From the NCBI RefSeq assembly GCF_010747475.1, contig NZ_VSLZ01000001.1, forward strand, positions 310,001-374,000: a stretch of DNA of 64,000 nucleotides, in the 5' to 3' direction. This DNA comes from Halorussus sp. MSC15.2. Lineage in GTDB: Archaea; Halobacteriota; Halobacteria; Halobacteriales; Haladaptataceae. How positions within the stretch are numbered: position 1 is the first letter of the stretch; every line of letters starts with the position of its first letter. Of the stretch, positions 34,348-42,963 are shown piece by piece. The notes beneath the pieces are model-generated. The model worked only from the letters and a program-made list of their open reading frames with translations, did not search any database and was not told where the DNA came from. The position numbers were made by a program, and so were the translations under genes.

Positions 34348-34475
34348 GCATCCCGTGGTTTGTGGAGCGGAGCGAATCACGCGGGTTCCGAAACAGAACG
34401 CGTCTCGCGGTTTGCGGAGCAGAGTGCATCCCGTAGTCCGTAGAGCGTTGCGTCTGTGGTCTGTCGCGTCGAGCG
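34348..34475. repeat. Degenerate 26-bp tandem repeat (about five units)
   Basis: Unit starts at 34348, 34374, 34400, 34426 and 34450, consensus close to GCATCCCGYGGTTTGYGGAG. The second unit is the most diverged and the last is two bases shorter. It lies about 90 bases upstream of the palindrome of the NO reductase promoter. It is too degenerate and unspaced to be CRISPR. Confidence 0.55.
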
Positions 34476-34560
34476 CACTCTGTTCTTTGCAATGGTTGTA
34501 TTGAGTGAAACTGTGGGCGGGCGACGAGTCGCCGCCCCGAGACGGGTGTCCCGGTCTGCC

Positions 34561-34572
34561 CGAACACGTTCG
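34561..34572. promoter_or_regulatory. Palindrome CGAACACGTTCG, site 10 (NO reductase promoter region)
   Basis: Perfect palindrome 67 bases before the ATG at 34640. The only A/T-rich core element (near 34603) lies some 32 bases after it, more than for other copies. Either the TATA is further upstream than it looks or the site works at a different distance here. Confidence 0.75.
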
Positions 34573-34639
34573 CCCGGGTTCCCGGAGTGCAGGAATCGCG
34601 CTCCAATTAAAAGCCCCACGAAGGCCAATCTCGACGTGT

Positions 34640-36936
34640 ATGAGAGTCAAACGTAGCACACTCGGCAAGATACTCGCGGTCGTCTTCGTCCTCAACCTGG
34701 CCGTGATGGGTGCCGGCGCGTGGTACTCCTACCAGCAGGCCCCGCCCATCCCGAAAGAGGTCGAAGGGCCGAACGGTCAGACTATCGTGAACGCCGAGCA
34801 GGTCCGAGAGGGAAAGACCATCTTCCAGTCGGACGGGATGATGAACCACGGGTCGATACTGGGTAACGGCGCGTACTACGGTGAGGACTACACCGCGGAC
34901 ACGCTCGACTTGAAGGTGAAGTTCATGCGCCAGTACTACGCCCGCGAACAGTACGACACGTCGTCCTACGGAAGCCTCACGGATAGCGAACGGGCCACCG
35001 TGGACGTGGCGGTGAAGTCGGACCTCACCGACGGCGACCCGGGACAGCGCATCCAGTACTCCGCCGCCGAGGCCTACGCCCACGAGCAGGTCCGGCAGGT
35101 GTACGTCGAGCGCTACCACGAGGGGAGCCACGAGCGCGGCGTCCCCGCAGGGATGATAGAGAGCGAGGAGGAGGCCCGGCGCTTCGCCGACTTCGCGCTC
35201 TGGACGGCGTGGATTTCCCACACCGACCGGCCCGGCGCGGACCACAGTTACACCAACGAGTGGCCCTACCAACCGGCGGCCGGTAACGACGCCACCGGCG
35301 CGGCCATGACGTGGAGCGTCATCGCCATGATACTGCTCGTCGCCGGGGCCGGGTTCGGCGTCTGGCTCTACAAGTCCATCGAACTCCCCGAACCCGAGAC
35401 CGAGGGCGTCTCGATTCCGCGGCCCGACGAGGTGAACCTGTTCCCCGGGCAGGCCGCGGCGCTACGGTTCGCGGTCGTCGGCGCGGGACTGTTCCTCGGA
35501 CAGGTGTTGCTCGGCGGGCTACTCGCCCACTACTACATCGAGCGGGCGGACTTCTTCGGACTCGGTGAGTTACTCGGCGTCAACTTTCTCCAGCTAATCC
35601 CGTTCTCCATCGCCAAGACGTGGCACCTCGACCTCGGTATCCTCTGGATAGCCACCCTCTGGCTCGGCGCGGGGCTGTTCCTCCCGCCGCTGTTGACCGG
35701 ACGTGAACCCCGTAAGCAGGGGGCGTGGATAAACCGCCTGCTCGGCGTCCTCGTCGTGGTCGTGGTCGGTGCCCTCGTCGGCATCTGGCTCGGCGCGAAG
35801 GGCTACATCGACGGCGCACTCTGGTGGATAGTCGGCAACGAGGGGCTGGAGTACCTCGAAATCGGGCGGCTCTGGCAGGTCGGCATCCTCGTCGGCTTCC
35901 TCGCGTGGGCCGCCCTCGTTGCTCGCGGTCTCAAGCCCCTGCTCGACCGCGAACCCAAGTGGGGTCTCGCCCACATGATTCTGTACGCGGGCGGGTCCAT
36001 CGCCCTGCTGTTCTGTGCGGGCTTCCTCTACACGCCCCAGACCAACATCGTCGTCACGGAGTTCTGGCGCTGGTGGGTCGTCCACATGTGGGTCGAGGGA
36101 GCCTTCGAGTTCTTCATCGTCGCGCTGGTCGGCGTCACGCTGGTCAGCATGAATCTGCTGACCAAGCGGTCGGCCGAGAAGGCCGTGATGGTGCAGGCCC
36201 TGCTCGTGATGGGTACGGGCGTCATCGGCGTCTCGCACCACTACTGGTGGGTCGGCCAACCCGACGTCTGGGTGCCCATCGGGAGCGCGTTCTCGACGCT
36301 CGAACTCATCCCGCTGGTGTTCATCCTCTACGAGGCCTTCGGCCAGTACCGCGCGATGTCGAGCGGCGGGCAGTCGTTCCCCTACACCCTGCCGTTCATG
36401 TTCATCATCGCCAGCGGTATCTGGAACTTCGTCGGCGCGGGCGTGCTGGGATTCTTCATCAACCTGCCGTTCATCAACTACTTCGAGCACGGCACCTACC
36501 TCACGGTGGCCCACGCCCACGCGCGATGTTCGGCGCGTTCGGCTTCCTCGCGCTCGGCATGGTGACGTACATGCTCCGCATCGCGGTGCCCGAAGCGAAG
36601 TGGTCCGGGACGAACCTCCGGCGGGCGTTCTGGGCGTGGAACGTCGGTCTCGCGCTGATGGTCGGCGTCAGTCTGCTCCCGGTCGGCTTCCTCCAGTTGG
36701 AGGTCGCGTTCACCCAGAGCTACGACGCCGCCCGGAGCCTGTCGTTCTATCAGGGCGACTTGGTCCAACTGCTGTTCTGGCTCCGGATGCCGGGCGACAC
36801 GCTGGTCATCCTCGGGACGGCCATCTTCGGCTACGACGTGGTGAAGAAGGTGCTGGCCCGCGGCGAGACCACGCCGTCCGACGCTCCCGGCGACGCGCCC
36901 GTCTCGGCCGAGTCGGTGGTCGAGAGCGACGACTGA
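34640..36936 (+). CDS. norB: Quinol-dependent nitric oxide reductase (qNOR), frameshifted near 36523
   Basis: About 765 residues with one missing G restored near 36523 (GCG[G]CGATG). The N-terminal extension with one helix and an outside domain to residue 215 is the qNOR hallmark; it replaces the separate NorC cytochrome. Then 12-13 helices. Haem and iron ligands visible are His in TWHLDLGILW, HMWVEGAFEFF (His and the catalytic Glu), SHHYWWVG and the restored VAHAHAAMFG. It reduces two NO to N2O with quinol electrons. The ATG at 34640 fits a short leader. It is needed alongside NirK, which makes NO. Confidence 0.92.
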
Positions 36937-37003
36937 ACTGCGGTTCGCATTCTTTCGGACGATTCCGGTCTCGTCGGGGGCGCTCTGCTCTGCTCGCTAC
37001 GTG

Positions 37004-37738
37004 TTAGCCCAACGCCGCGAAGACGATTGCCGCTGTCGAGAGAGTGTTCACTCCGATGTGGGCAACTGTACTACTGACTGTTCCGGACCGGTGGCGCAGC
37101 AGTCCCAGCACGAGACCCATCGCCAACAGCGTCGTTAGTCGTGCGACCGAACCATCGACGACGACGTGTTTGAAAGCAAAGAGTAGTGCCGTCGTTCCGA
37201 TTCCGGTTGCGACACCCCATCCCTCCACAGCGTCCGTCTGTACGATGCCTCGCCAGACCTGTTCCTCTGCTATCGGTCCGAAGACCCCGTTACCCAGCAG
37301 GAACACAAGAGCGAGCGACGGAGTCGTCCGGAGCGCGTCCGTGACGGCACTGGTGAACGTCGCGTTCATCTCGTTACCGGCGAACAACACGCCGTCCACG
37401 TAGCCGGTTACGGCCGATACAGCGACCAGCACACCGACGCCGAGGATGCCGACGCCGACGCTGCGCCGCGACCAGTGGTACCCCCACGCTTCGGGACGCT
37501 GGCCGCTCTGAATCGCCGCCCACGAGAGGGCGACTCCCATCGCCGGGAATCCGACGAGGAGTACCGTCCAATCCGCTGCGAACGGGCCACCTAACGGTGT
37601 CGCCAAATGGGGAACGACGCCCCGGCGTAAGCCGAACTCCACGACGACCCAACTCAAAGCGACTCCTAGCGGTACGATAGCGCCGACGCTGAGGCCGTTT
37701 GAGGCACGTCCCGTCGGTGAAGGCTCGTTCCGAGTCAT
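37004..37738 (-). CDS. CPBP-family intramembrane protease (CAAX/Abi-like)
   Basis: 244 residues from ATG 37738. Alternatives at 37759 and 37840 would place coding sequence over the GTAAAG palindromes. Eight or so helices. CPBP motifs: GPIAEEQVWRG (EExxxR), FAFKHVVVDG (FxxxH) and VAHIGVNTL (HxxxN/D). Such proteins cut or bind membrane peptides. It sits between NO reductase and nirK but is on the opposite strand and has no palindrome, so it is probably an unrelated gene. Two A/T inverted repeats in front of it look like an operator. Confidence 0.85.
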   Translation of the reverse strand: MTRNEPSPTGRASNGLSVGAIVPLGVALSWVVVEFGLRRGVVPHLATPLGGPFAADWTVLLVGFPAMGVALSWAAIQSGQRPEAWGYHWSRRSVGVGILGVGVLVAVSAVTGYVDGVLFAGNEMNATFTSAVTDALRTTPSLALVFLLGNGVFGPIAEEQVWRGIVQTDAVEGWGVATGIGTTALLFAFKHVVVDGSVARLTTLLAMGLVLGLLRHRSGTVSSTVAHIGVNTLSTAAIVFAALG

Positions 37739-37764
37739 AGCTCGCCCTGTAAAGTCCATTTTCC

Positions 37765-37797
37765 GTAAAGCATGCTTTACAGTAAAATGTGTTTTAC
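37765..37797. promoter_or_regulatory. Two adjacent inverted repeats (GTAAAGCATGCTTTAC and GTAAAATGTGTTTTAC)
   Basis: The first, 37765-37780, is a perfect 16-base palindrome. The second, 37782-37797, is imperfect and starts after one base. Further TGTAAAG half-sites lie at 37749. They cover the promoter and first bases upstream of the CPBP gene, where a bound protein would block transcription. The regulator is unknown. Confidence 0.6.
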
Positions 37798-38134
37798 ACT
37801 TCTCACTTAATAGTGTCGGTGGACGAACATAGGTGTCCACGACGTGCTGTCCGGACGGCGGAGTAGAAGCGGCGACCAGTCGTTACTTCCTGCGTGGAGG
37901 GCAGGTGACGACCCGGACTAGTCTGCCCTGTCCGAAGACGCTGCAGTCGTTTCACGAACACGAGAGACGCGGAGGCACGTTCAGCACTATCAGCGTAGTC
38001 ACGGCGGCGGAGCCGCCGAGTTCGGACAGTCGTTGACGAATAGTCGCCACGAGTCCTTCAGACGCCCGCGGTCAGTGCTACCTGTCGGTCAGGCGACCCG
38101 GTATCACGAGTTTCTGTCTCGGGAGACCCCGGTC

Positions 38135-38153
38135 GTTCTCAGAATCTGAGAAC
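38135..38153. repeat. Inverted repeat GTTCTCAGAATCTGAGAAC upstream of nirK
   Basis: Nine-base perfect arms around a central A. It ends five bases before the palindrome at 38158. A half-copy CTGAGAATCAG occurs again near 38187, on the far side of that palindrome. It could be a second operator of nirK, for example for a nitrite or NO sensor. Confidence 0.5.
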
Positions 38154-38157
38154 GCCA

Positions 38158-38169
38158 CGAACACGTTCG
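38158..38169. promoter_or_regulatory. Palindrome CGAACACGTTCG, site 11 (nirK promoter)
   Basis: Perfect palindrome 80 bases before the nirK ATG. This distance, and the ribosome site before the ATG, group nirK with nar and NO reductase as leadered genes, in contrast to the 38-base accessory genes. Confidence 0.78.
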
Positions 38170-38249
38170 ATAGCCTTCTCGCGGCCTGAGAATCAGTTTC
38201 CCGATTGAAGGGGTGTCGGCGACTATCTGTAACTGTAAGGTGACTCCCA

Positions 38250-39314
38250 ATGCCCGCAACCAATCGTCGCACGGTCCTGCAAGGTATCGGTCTCGGTGGC
38301 GCGGCCACCCTCGCCGGGTGTTCGACCCGCTCCGCCCCGAAAACGACCCAGACCCAGAAGGCCATGAACAAACAGAAACAGAAGACCGTCCAGCGCGTCG
38401 CCGCGGACCCGACAGACATCCCCGACCCGATTAGCCGCAACCGACCGAAGGAGGTGGACGTGACCCTCCGGCCCGAGGAGGTCACGGCCGAAATCGAGGA
38501 CGGGGTCACGTTCAACTACATGACCTACAACGGGCAGGTTCCGGGTCCGATGATTCGGGTCCGGAAGGGTGACACCGTGAACCTCACCTTCGAAAACCCG
38601 GCCGAGAACGACATGCCCCACAACGTGGACTTCCACGCCGCGGCCGGACCGGGCGGCGGTGCCGAGGCCACGATGACCGCGCCGGGCGAGACCGCCCACC
38701 TGAAGTTCAAGGCGACCTACCCCGGGGCGTACATCTACCACTGCGCGGTCCCGAACATGGACATGCACATCTCGGCGGGCATGTTCGGTCTCATCCTCGT
38801 CGAACCCGAGGAGGGACTCCCCGAAGTGGACCACGAGTTCTACTTCGGCCAGCACGAGATATACACCGACAAGCGCGCGGGCGAGACGGGCAAGCACAAC
38901 TTCGACCACGAGGCGATGAAGCGCGAGGAACCGAGCTACGTCGTGATGAACGGCGAGAAGTACGCCTGCACGCCCGACAAGTACGGCGCGCCGACGGTGA
39001 AAACCGGGGACACCGCGCGGGTGTTCTTCGTCACCGGCGGCCCGAACCTCACCAGTAGCTTCCACCCCATCGGCAACGTCTGGGAGAAGCTCTGGCCCGA
39101 GGGGTCGCTGACCACCCGTCCGCAGACCCACATCCAGACCAAGCAGGTCGCGCCGGGTAGCACCACGATAGCGACGATGAACTTCCCCGTTCCCGGGAAC
39201 TTCAAACTCGTGGACCACTCGCTGAGCCGAGTCGCTCGGAAGGGCTGCATGGCCATCGTGCAGGCCGACGGGAAGGAGCGACCGGACCTCTTCGACCCCG
39301 AACCCGGGAACTAA
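38250..39314 (+). CDS. nirK: Copper-containing nitrite reductase (NirK)
   Basis: 354 residues. The Tat-like NRRTVLQGIG and lipobox LAGC suggest an exported lipoprotein. Two cupredoxin domains follow. Type 1 copper ligands are seen in HNVDFHAA and HCAVPNMDMHISAGM (Cys, His, Met). Type 2 copper His residues lie in the same blocks and in the second domain at SFHPIGNVW. The catalytic Asp is in the DMPHNVDFH segment. It reduces nitrite to NO outside the cell, with electrons from a halocyanin such as that at 16772. A Met/Lys/Gln-rich linker precedes the fold. Confidence 0.95.
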   Translation: MPATNRRTVLQGIGLGGAATLAGCSTRSAPKTTQTQKAMNKQKQKTVQRVAADPTDIPDPISRNRPKEVDVTLRPEEVTAEIEDGVTFNYMTYNGQVPGPMIRVRKGDTVNLTFENPAENDMPHNVDFHAAAGPGGGAEATMTAPGETAHLKFKATYPGAYIYHCAVPNMDMHISAGMFGLILVEPEEGLPEVDHEFYFGQHEIYTDKRAGETGKHNFDHEAMKREEPSYVVMNGEKYACTPDKYGAPTVKTGDTARVFFVTGGPNLTSSFHPIGNVWEKLWPEGSLTTRPQTHIQTKQVAPGSTTIATMNFPVPGNFKLVDHSLSRVARKGCMAIVQADGKERPDLFDPEPGN

Positions 39315-39552
39315 GTGGTGGGTCCGCTGACGAGGGGTTCGGCGGCCGAACCGCCGCTCGACTCCGCTCGTTTCGACCGCTCGTCACTTCGGATTTTCAA
39401 TTGACGGCGACCCAGCGCGCGACACCGGGCATTCACCATCGTTGAACGCATCGGCGCGGCGCTGCGCTGCTGTTCTCGCTTGCCCGGCCAAAATGGCCAT
39501 CGAGTCGCCTCTCAGGCCCTCACTCGGCATTCATCATGGTTAAACGGGTAGT
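39315..39552. other. Gene-free region between nirK and iclR with terminator-like hairpin and a near-repeat
   Basis: GGTTCGGCGGCCGAACC at 39340-39356 forms a perfect stem-loop after nirK and may end both convergent transcripts. Two similar 20-base stretches, CATTCACCATCGTTGAACG near 39431 and CATTCATCATGGTTAAACG near 39525, flank about 75 bases. Nothing else is visible. Confidence 0.5.
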
Positions 39553-40299
39553 TTAGTCCGTTATTCGGTCCACGGCGACCTTGTTGGCGGTGCTGAGAAC
39601 GAGTCCGGGCATGTCCTCTTCGAGGCGCTTCCCGCTCATCCGGTCGGCCGGGCCGGAGACGGCGACGGCCCCGACCGCGCGGCCGTCGTCGGTCACTATC
39701 GGGGCCGCGACCGCCCGACGGTCGGCGAACAGTTCCCCGCGGTCGAACGCCAACCCTTGGTCGCGGACGGTCTGGAGTTCGCGGGCGAACGCGTTCCGTT
39801 CGGTTATCGTCTCGTCGGTGGGTGCCTCGGCGTCGTCGCCGAGTCGCTCGCCGTCCGCCTCCGGCGGTCCGTTCGCGAGGATGGCTTTCCCCGCCGCGGA
39901 GGCGTGTAGCGGAACCCGACTCCCCTCCCGGAGGTGCGTCGTCCCGTCGTCGCCCGCGCGGTAGACGAAGACGGCTTCGCCGGCCTCCTCGACGACGAGA
40001 CTCGCCGTCTCTCCGCTGGAGTGGGCCAACTGGTCTACCGCGGACCGGGCGACGCGATACGCCCCGTCTGCGTCCCGGATGCGCGCGCCGAGGTCGAGGA
40101 ACCGCAGGCTGAGGCGGTACCGTCCGTCCCGGTTGACGGCGTAGCCGAGTTCCTCGAGCGTCGCGAGGTGGTTGTACGCGCTCCCCTTCGAGAGGTCGAG
40201 TCGCTCGGCGACCTCCGTCACGCCCGCCCCGTCGAGGGTCGCGAGCGCCTCGACGACCTCGAAGGTCGTGCCCGTCGCGCCGACCGGATAGTTCGCCAT
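39553..40299 (-). CDS. IclR-family transcriptional regulator of the galactoside cluster
   Basis: 248 residues. N-terminal winged helix (residues 8-70: FEVVEALATLDGAGVTEVAE, then LSKGSAYNHLATLEELGY) and a C-terminal IclR effector domain with SAAGKAILA, the usual substrate-binding landmark. It is divergent from the sugar transporter operon. Two copies of an inverted repeat GTTCACT-N3-AGYGAAC lie between them, one 33 bases from its own start. It probably represses the operon in the absence of galactoside or a catabolite and controls itself. Confidence 0.9.
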   Translation of the reverse strand: MANYPVGATGTTFEVVEALATLDGAGVTEVAERLDLSKGSAYNHLATLEELGYAVNRDGRYRLSLRFLDLGARIRDADGAYRVARSAVDQLAHSSGETASLVVEEAGEAVFVYRAGDDGTTHLREGSRVPLHASAAGKAILANGPPEADGERLGDDAEAPTDETITERNAFARELQTVRDQGLAFDRGELFADRRAVAAPIVTDDGRAVGAVAVSGPADRMSGKRLEEDMPGLVLSTANKVAVDRITD

Positions 40300-40332
40300 A
40301 GCGAGGGGGTCTCGTTCCAGATACTAATCTCT

Positions 40333-40349
40333 GTTCACTGATAGCGAAC
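40333..40349. promoter_or_regulatory. Putative IclR operator 1 (GTTCACT-N3-AGCGAAC)
   Basis: Inverted repeat with 7-base arms (one mismatch) and a 3-base spacer, 33 bases before the iclR ATG. It is placed to affect iclR itself. Confidence 0.65.
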
Positions 40350-40461
40350 GGAAGAAAGACATTATCTTTGATTAAATAATGGTGCGCTCGCGAGTAGCGT
40401 CGCGAGGGACAGTGAGGGCGTCGAATTTTCCGGTTTCGCACTTCTCCGAGTATTCAGTCTC

Positions 40462-40478
40462 GTTCACTAAGAGTGAAC
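40462..40478. promoter_or_regulatory. Putative IclR operator 2 (GTTCACT-N3-AGTGAAC)
   Basis: Perfect 7-base arms with the same spacer length as operator 1, 113 bases away from it. The transporter promoter has a TATA box TTTATAACTT at 40588-40597 before the ATG at 40627, with no other regulator site seen between. Confidence 0.7.
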
Positions 40479-40626
40479 TACCCTGTTTCTATTGATGGTA
40501 GGCTTAGGCAATATTTCGGCAATAATCTAAAGCGTAATATGCGAATTCGTGAGCTATCTTTCTATTCTGGGCGAGAATACCAAAATTTATAACTTACGAA
40601 GGTGTCGGATTGTGGTAGCGTCTCTC

Positions 40627-41925
40627 ATGACCGACCGCAACATCGATACGAACCGACGACGCGTGCTGAGAGGAGCGGGACTGGCTGGCGCGGCGACCCT
40701 CGCAGGCTGCATGGGTGGCGGCGGTGGCGGGAACCAGAAGGCCGACTCCATCACCGCGTGGGGTTGGGACGTCGCGGCGGAGTCCCTGAAAATCACGGCC
40801 GGGAGCTACCAGGAGGACACCGACGCGACCGTGAACGTCAAGCAAATCGGCCGCTCGGACCTGAAAGACAAGTACAAGTCCAAGCTCCTCGCCGGGAGCG
40901 GGGCGCCCGCCGTCTCGATGATGGAGAGCGTGGACGCCGCCGCGTGGGTCGATACCGGCGGACTCAAGGACGTGTCGGGCTACCTGAGCGACGAGGTCAA
41001 AGGGAAGTTCGTCTCCGGCAAGTGGGGTCCGCTGGAGAAGGACGGGAAGACGTACGCGCTCCCGTGGGACATCGGCCCGGTCGGGACGTTCTACCGCAAG
41101 GACGTCCTCGACGAACACGACGTGAACGTCGGCGACGTCGAGACGTGGGAGCAGTTCATCGAGGAGGGCAAGAAGCTCCCCGACGACGTGGCGATGCTCA
41201 ACATTCCGTCGAACGACTACGACGGTCTCTGGCGGATGCAGTACCGCCAGCTGGGCGGCCAACCGTTCACCGAGGACGGGAAGATTGCGTTCGACAACGA
41301 GAAGAGCGTCCGCGTGGCGCGCAACCTCAAGCGCCTCCGCGACGCCGGTATCACCGCGAGCGAGGCCTCGTGGTCGAGCGCGTGGTTCTCCGGCTTCCAG
41401 AACGGCTCCATCGCCTCGCTCTCCGCCGGGGCGTGGATGGAGGGAACGCTGAAGTCCGAGCTTCCGGACACGTCCGGCAAGTGGCGGGTCATGCGACCCC
41501 CGGCGTTCGAGTCGGGCGGCGCGCGAGCGACCAACTGGGGCGGCTCGAACCTCGTCATTGCCGACCAAATCAGCGACGCGAAGGCCAACCGAGCGTGGGA
41601 CTACATGGAGTACTCGCTGGCCAGCAAGGAGAATCAGGTCAAGATGTACGAGGAGTACGGCATCTTCCCGGCGTACGAACCGGCCTACCAGAGCGACGCG
41701 TTCGACCAAGGGAGCGAGTTCCTCGGCGGCCAGTCGGCCGGTCGGATGTTCGCCGAAATCGCGCCCGACATCCCGCCGTACCGCTACACCATCGACACGC
41801 CGGAGGTCACGAAGGCCATCAACACCCACTTCCGGAAGATGATGAACGGCGACGTCTCGCCGAAGAAGGCGGTCGCGAACGCCGCCAAGCAGGTCGCCGA
41901 CCGCACCGACAGAGAACTGGCCTGA
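40627..41925 (+). CDS. Sugar ABC transporter substrate-binding lipoprotein
   Basis: 432 residues from ATG 40627, chosen because NRRRVLRGAGLAGAATLAGC is a clear Tat signal with lipobox at residue 28. The mature part is a family 1 extracellular solute-binding fold (MalE/UgpB type): ITAWGWDVAAESLKI, WGPLEKDGKTYALPWDIG and a later FSGFQNGSIASLSAGAWMEG. It binds an oligosaccharide or galactoside and starts a seven- or eight-gene catabolic unit. Neighbouring alpha- and beta-galactosidases suggest galactosides as cargo. Confidence 0.92.
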   Translation: MTDRNIDTNRRRVLRGAGLAGAATLAGCMGGGGGGNQKADSITAWGWDVAAESLKITAGSYQEDTDATVNVKQIGRSDLKDKYKSKLLAGSGAPAVSMMESVDAAAWVDTGGLKDVSGYLSDEVKGKFVSGKWGPLEKDGKTYALPWDIGPVGTFYRKDVLDEHDVNVGDVETWEQFIEEGKKLPDDVAMLNIPSNDYDGLWRMQYRQLGGQPFTEDGKIAFDNEKSVRVARNLKRLRDAGITASEASWSSAWFSGFQNGSIASLSAGAWMEGTLKSELPDTSGKWRVMRPPAFESGGARATNWGGSNLVIADQISDAKANRAWDYMEYSLASKENQVKMYEEYGIFPAYEPAYQSDAFDQGSEFLGGQSAGRMFAEIAPDIPPYRYTIDTPEVTKAINTHFRKMMNGDVSPKKAVANAAKQVADRTDRELA

Positions 41926-41943
41926 CGGCCCGACTCTCCCCTC

Positions 41944-42963
41944 ATGGCTAACACAGACACGACAGCGGGTCAGCGGCGCGCAACGTATCGCGACGAACTC
42001 CGGGACGCCTACCGGTGGCGTCGCCAGCGGCTCACCGACAGCCTGCCGAGCGTCGAGGGCGTCCCCTACCTGTTCCTCATGCCCTTCTTCGTCCTGTTCG
42101 GGGTGTTTCTCGCGTTCCCCATCCTCTACACGGTCTACCTCTCCTTTTTCGAGTTCGAGGGCGTCGGCGGCGCGGCGCTGTTCACCGTGCCCGGTATCAA
42201 CGTAACGATTACCACGATAGCGAAACTACAGTTCGTGGGGCTGGCGAACTACCAGCGACTCCTCACCGACGGGCAGTTCCATCAGGCCATGTACAACACG
42301 GTCTTCATCCTGCTCGTGCAGGTGCCGTTGATGATTGCCGTCGCGCTCACGCTGGCGGTCGCGCTCGACGCCTCGTTCGTCAGGCTCAAGGGTCTCTTTC
42401 GGACGACGCTGGCGGTGCCCATCTCGGCGAACCTCGTGGCGTACGCGACCGTCTTCGTCCTGCTCATGCAGGACCACGGGCTGGTCAACTACCTCCTCGG
42501 ACTGGTCGGTCTCGGCCCGATTCCGTGGTTCGCCAGCGACTTCTGGTCGCGGATGACCATCGTGGGCGCGGTCACGTGGCGGTGGACCGGCTACAACATG
42601 ATAATCCTGCTCGCCGGTCTCCAGAACGTGCCCGAACAGCTCTACGAGGCCGCCGAGATGGACGGGGCCAACCGCCTCCAGAAGTTCCGGTACGTCACCC
42701 TGCCACAACTCAAACCCGTGTTGCTGTTCGTGGGCGTGACCTCGACCATCGGCACGTTCAAGCTGTTCTCCGAGCCGCTCATCGTGAGCGAGGCCGGGGC
42801 GTCCGCGTCGGCGACCCGGACCATCGTCCAGTACGTCTACGAGATGGCGTTCGTGCAGTTCCAGCTCGGCTACGCGAGCGCGCTGACGTGGGTCCTCATC
42901 GCCGTGGTGAGCGCGCTCTCGATATTCCAAATCAAGGCCGTCGGAGGTGGTGGCAGTGCGTGA
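41944..42963 (+). CDS. Sugar ABC transporter permease 1 (MalF/UgpA type)
   Basis: 339 residues. A polar N-terminus of 40 residues is followed by six helices. The EAA loop reads YEAAEMDGANRLQKFRYVTLPQLKP, the ATPase contact. It starts 18 bases after the binding protein and overlaps the second permease by 17 bases. Together they form the membrane channel. Confidence 0.93.
   Translation: MANTDTTAGQRRATYRDELRDAYRWRRQRLTDSLPSVEGVPYLFLMPFFVLFGVFLAFPILYTVYLSFFEFEGVGGAALFTVPGINVTITTIAKLQFVGLANYQRLLTDGQFHQAMYNTVFILLVQVPLMIAVALTLAVALDASFVRLKGLFRTTLAVPISANLVAYATVFVLLMQDHGLVNYLLGLVGLGPIPWFASDFWSRMTIVGAVTWRWTGYNMIILLAGLQNVPEQLYEAAEMDGANRLQKFRYVTLPQLKPVLLFVGVTSTIGTFKLFSEPLIVSEAGASASATRTIVQYVYEMAFVQFQLGYASALTWVLIAVVSALSIFQIKAVGGGGSA

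Larger units (their letters stand above)
33994..34639. other. 646-bp region before the NO reductase gene: promoter and degenerate repeats, no gene
   Basis: No convincing gene. A TATA-like TTTTTATC lies near 34082. The stretch 34348-34475 consists of degenerate 26-base units. The palindrome is at 34561, and an A/T element CAATTAAAAG lies near 34603, about 30 bases before the NO reductase ATG. Confidence 0.6.
37798..38249. other. Gene-free region upstream of nirK
   Basis: No gene seen. It holds a GC hairpin near 38003-38018 (CGGCGG and CCGCCG arms), an inverted repeat at 38135-38153, the regulon palindrome at 38158 and, before the nirK ATG, a Shine-Dalgarno-like AAGGTGA at 38237-38243. The nirK mRNA therefore has a leader of perhaps 40 bases. 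Confidence 0.6.

Noticed and set aside
34348-34475. CRISPR array
   Set aside because: Units abut without spacers and are degenerate, and no cas gene is nearby.
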